A DNA stretch of 64,000 nucleotides from an uncultured Clostridia bacterium (GTDB lineage: Bacteria; Bacillota; Clostridia; Christensenellales; UBA3700). Of the stretch, positions 63,854-64,000 are shown piece after piece; position 1 is the first letter of the stretch; every line of letters starts with the position of its first letter. Location: assembly GCA_948471525.1 (NCBI GenBank), contig CAOKSY010000002.1, positions 1 through 64,000 on the forward strand. The letters run 5' to 3'. A program made the translations under genes and the position numbers. A model generated the notes under the pieces. It was given only the letters and a program-made list of their open reading frames with translations. It was not told the DNA's origin and searched no databases.

Positions 63854-64000
63854 GTGAAAAAGTGGCAGTCAATCGTGATTTTGACAGTCTTGGCAATACT
63901 TATTGTATTCGGCTCGGTATTCGGATTTGTTTCATTGGATAAAGGCGAGTTGGGTATAAAGAATTATCATGCCTATGTCACGAAGATAAGTCTCGGTCTC
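63854..64000 (+). CDS. secD: Protein translocase subunit SecD, 5' end only
   Basis: The gene runs off the window; 49 codons are visible, starting at GTG 63854, 10 bases after GGGAGG (63838-63843). The product begins KKWQSIVILTVLA followed by a hydrophobic first membrane helix and then GELGIKNYHAYVTKISLGL, the typical clostridial SecD (or SecDF fusion) opening. It aids late stages of protein export. Whether secF is fused or separate cannot be seen. Confidence 0.8.
   Translation, partial: MKKWQSIVILTVLAILIVFGSVFGFVSLDKGELGIKNYHAYVTKISLGL

Overview
The window looks like chromosomal DNA of an anaerobic, low- to mid-GC Gram-positive bacterium of class Clostridia, probably an uncultured gut-type lineage (a Christensenellales-like affiliation is a guess). 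Grounds: a YtxC-thrs-infC-rpmI-rplT block as in Firmicutes, a tRNA-Thr-type T-box, DUF1292 and DUF3343 proteins, a PadR/DUF1700/DUF4097 cassette, a clostridial SecD start, strong Shine-Dalgarno sites, lipoprotein signals, and an oxygen-sensitive type enzyme, a monomeric [FeFe]-hydrogenase. I see no phage, insertion sequence, CRISPR array or rRNA.

Layout. 1-5.0 kb: a 1662-residue surface/membrane protein with MBG-like repeats, two membrane helices and a long coiled coil. 5.1-11.8 kb: housekeeping genes (a small membrane protein, a radical-SAM/DUF512 protein, der, a class I aminotransferase, a YfcE-like phosphodiesterase, the [FeFe]-hydrogenase). 11.9-18.2 kb: a branched-chain amino acid operon ilvB-ilvC-ilvD-ilvA-ridA with its own promoter, no small ALS subunit, and a cluster of hairpins between ilvC and ilvD. 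18.3-28.8 kb: a GH18 lipoprotein, an MMPL exporter on the minus strand, a TIM-barrel isomerase, pgi, a HAD hydrolase, an orphan ABC ATPase with decayed motifs, and an S41 protease. 28.9-31.9 kb: a TM1266-type hydrogenase-associated regulator plus a complete ABC importer, all downstream of an unassigned attenuator-like leader RNA; this is the most interesting regulatory object here. 31.8-33.9 kb: a cysteine desulfurase with two small unknown proteins, divergent from a DUF3343 sulfur/selenium-carrier-like protein.

34-49.7 kb: CNNM transporter, ileS (type 2), an rRNA-type methyltransferase, a RluA-type pseudouridine synthase, a very AT-rich alpha/beta hydrolase that looks acquired, a Na/phosphate symporter, polA-coaE, an MscS channel, a YjbR protein, a GNAT acetyltransferase and a lipase-like protein. 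49.7-55.1 kb: tRNA-Leu(GAG), then padR-DUF1700-DUF4097 and a MacB-like ABC exporter. 55.2-64 kb: an M29 aminopeptidase, ytxC, T-box-controlled thrS, a metallophosphoesterase lipoprotein, the L20-leader-controlled infC(AUA start)-rpmI-rplT operon, a SpoU methyltransferase, a DUF1292 protein and the 5' end of secD.

Themes: transcription is largely from near-consensus sigma-A promoters (TTGACA-17-TATAAT type), with intrinsic terminators and RNA attenuators (T-box, L20 leader, the unassigned leader). At least two genes (23110 and 26373) appear to be leaderless, with the -10 hexamer exactly 6 nt from the ATG and no Shine-Dalgarno site.
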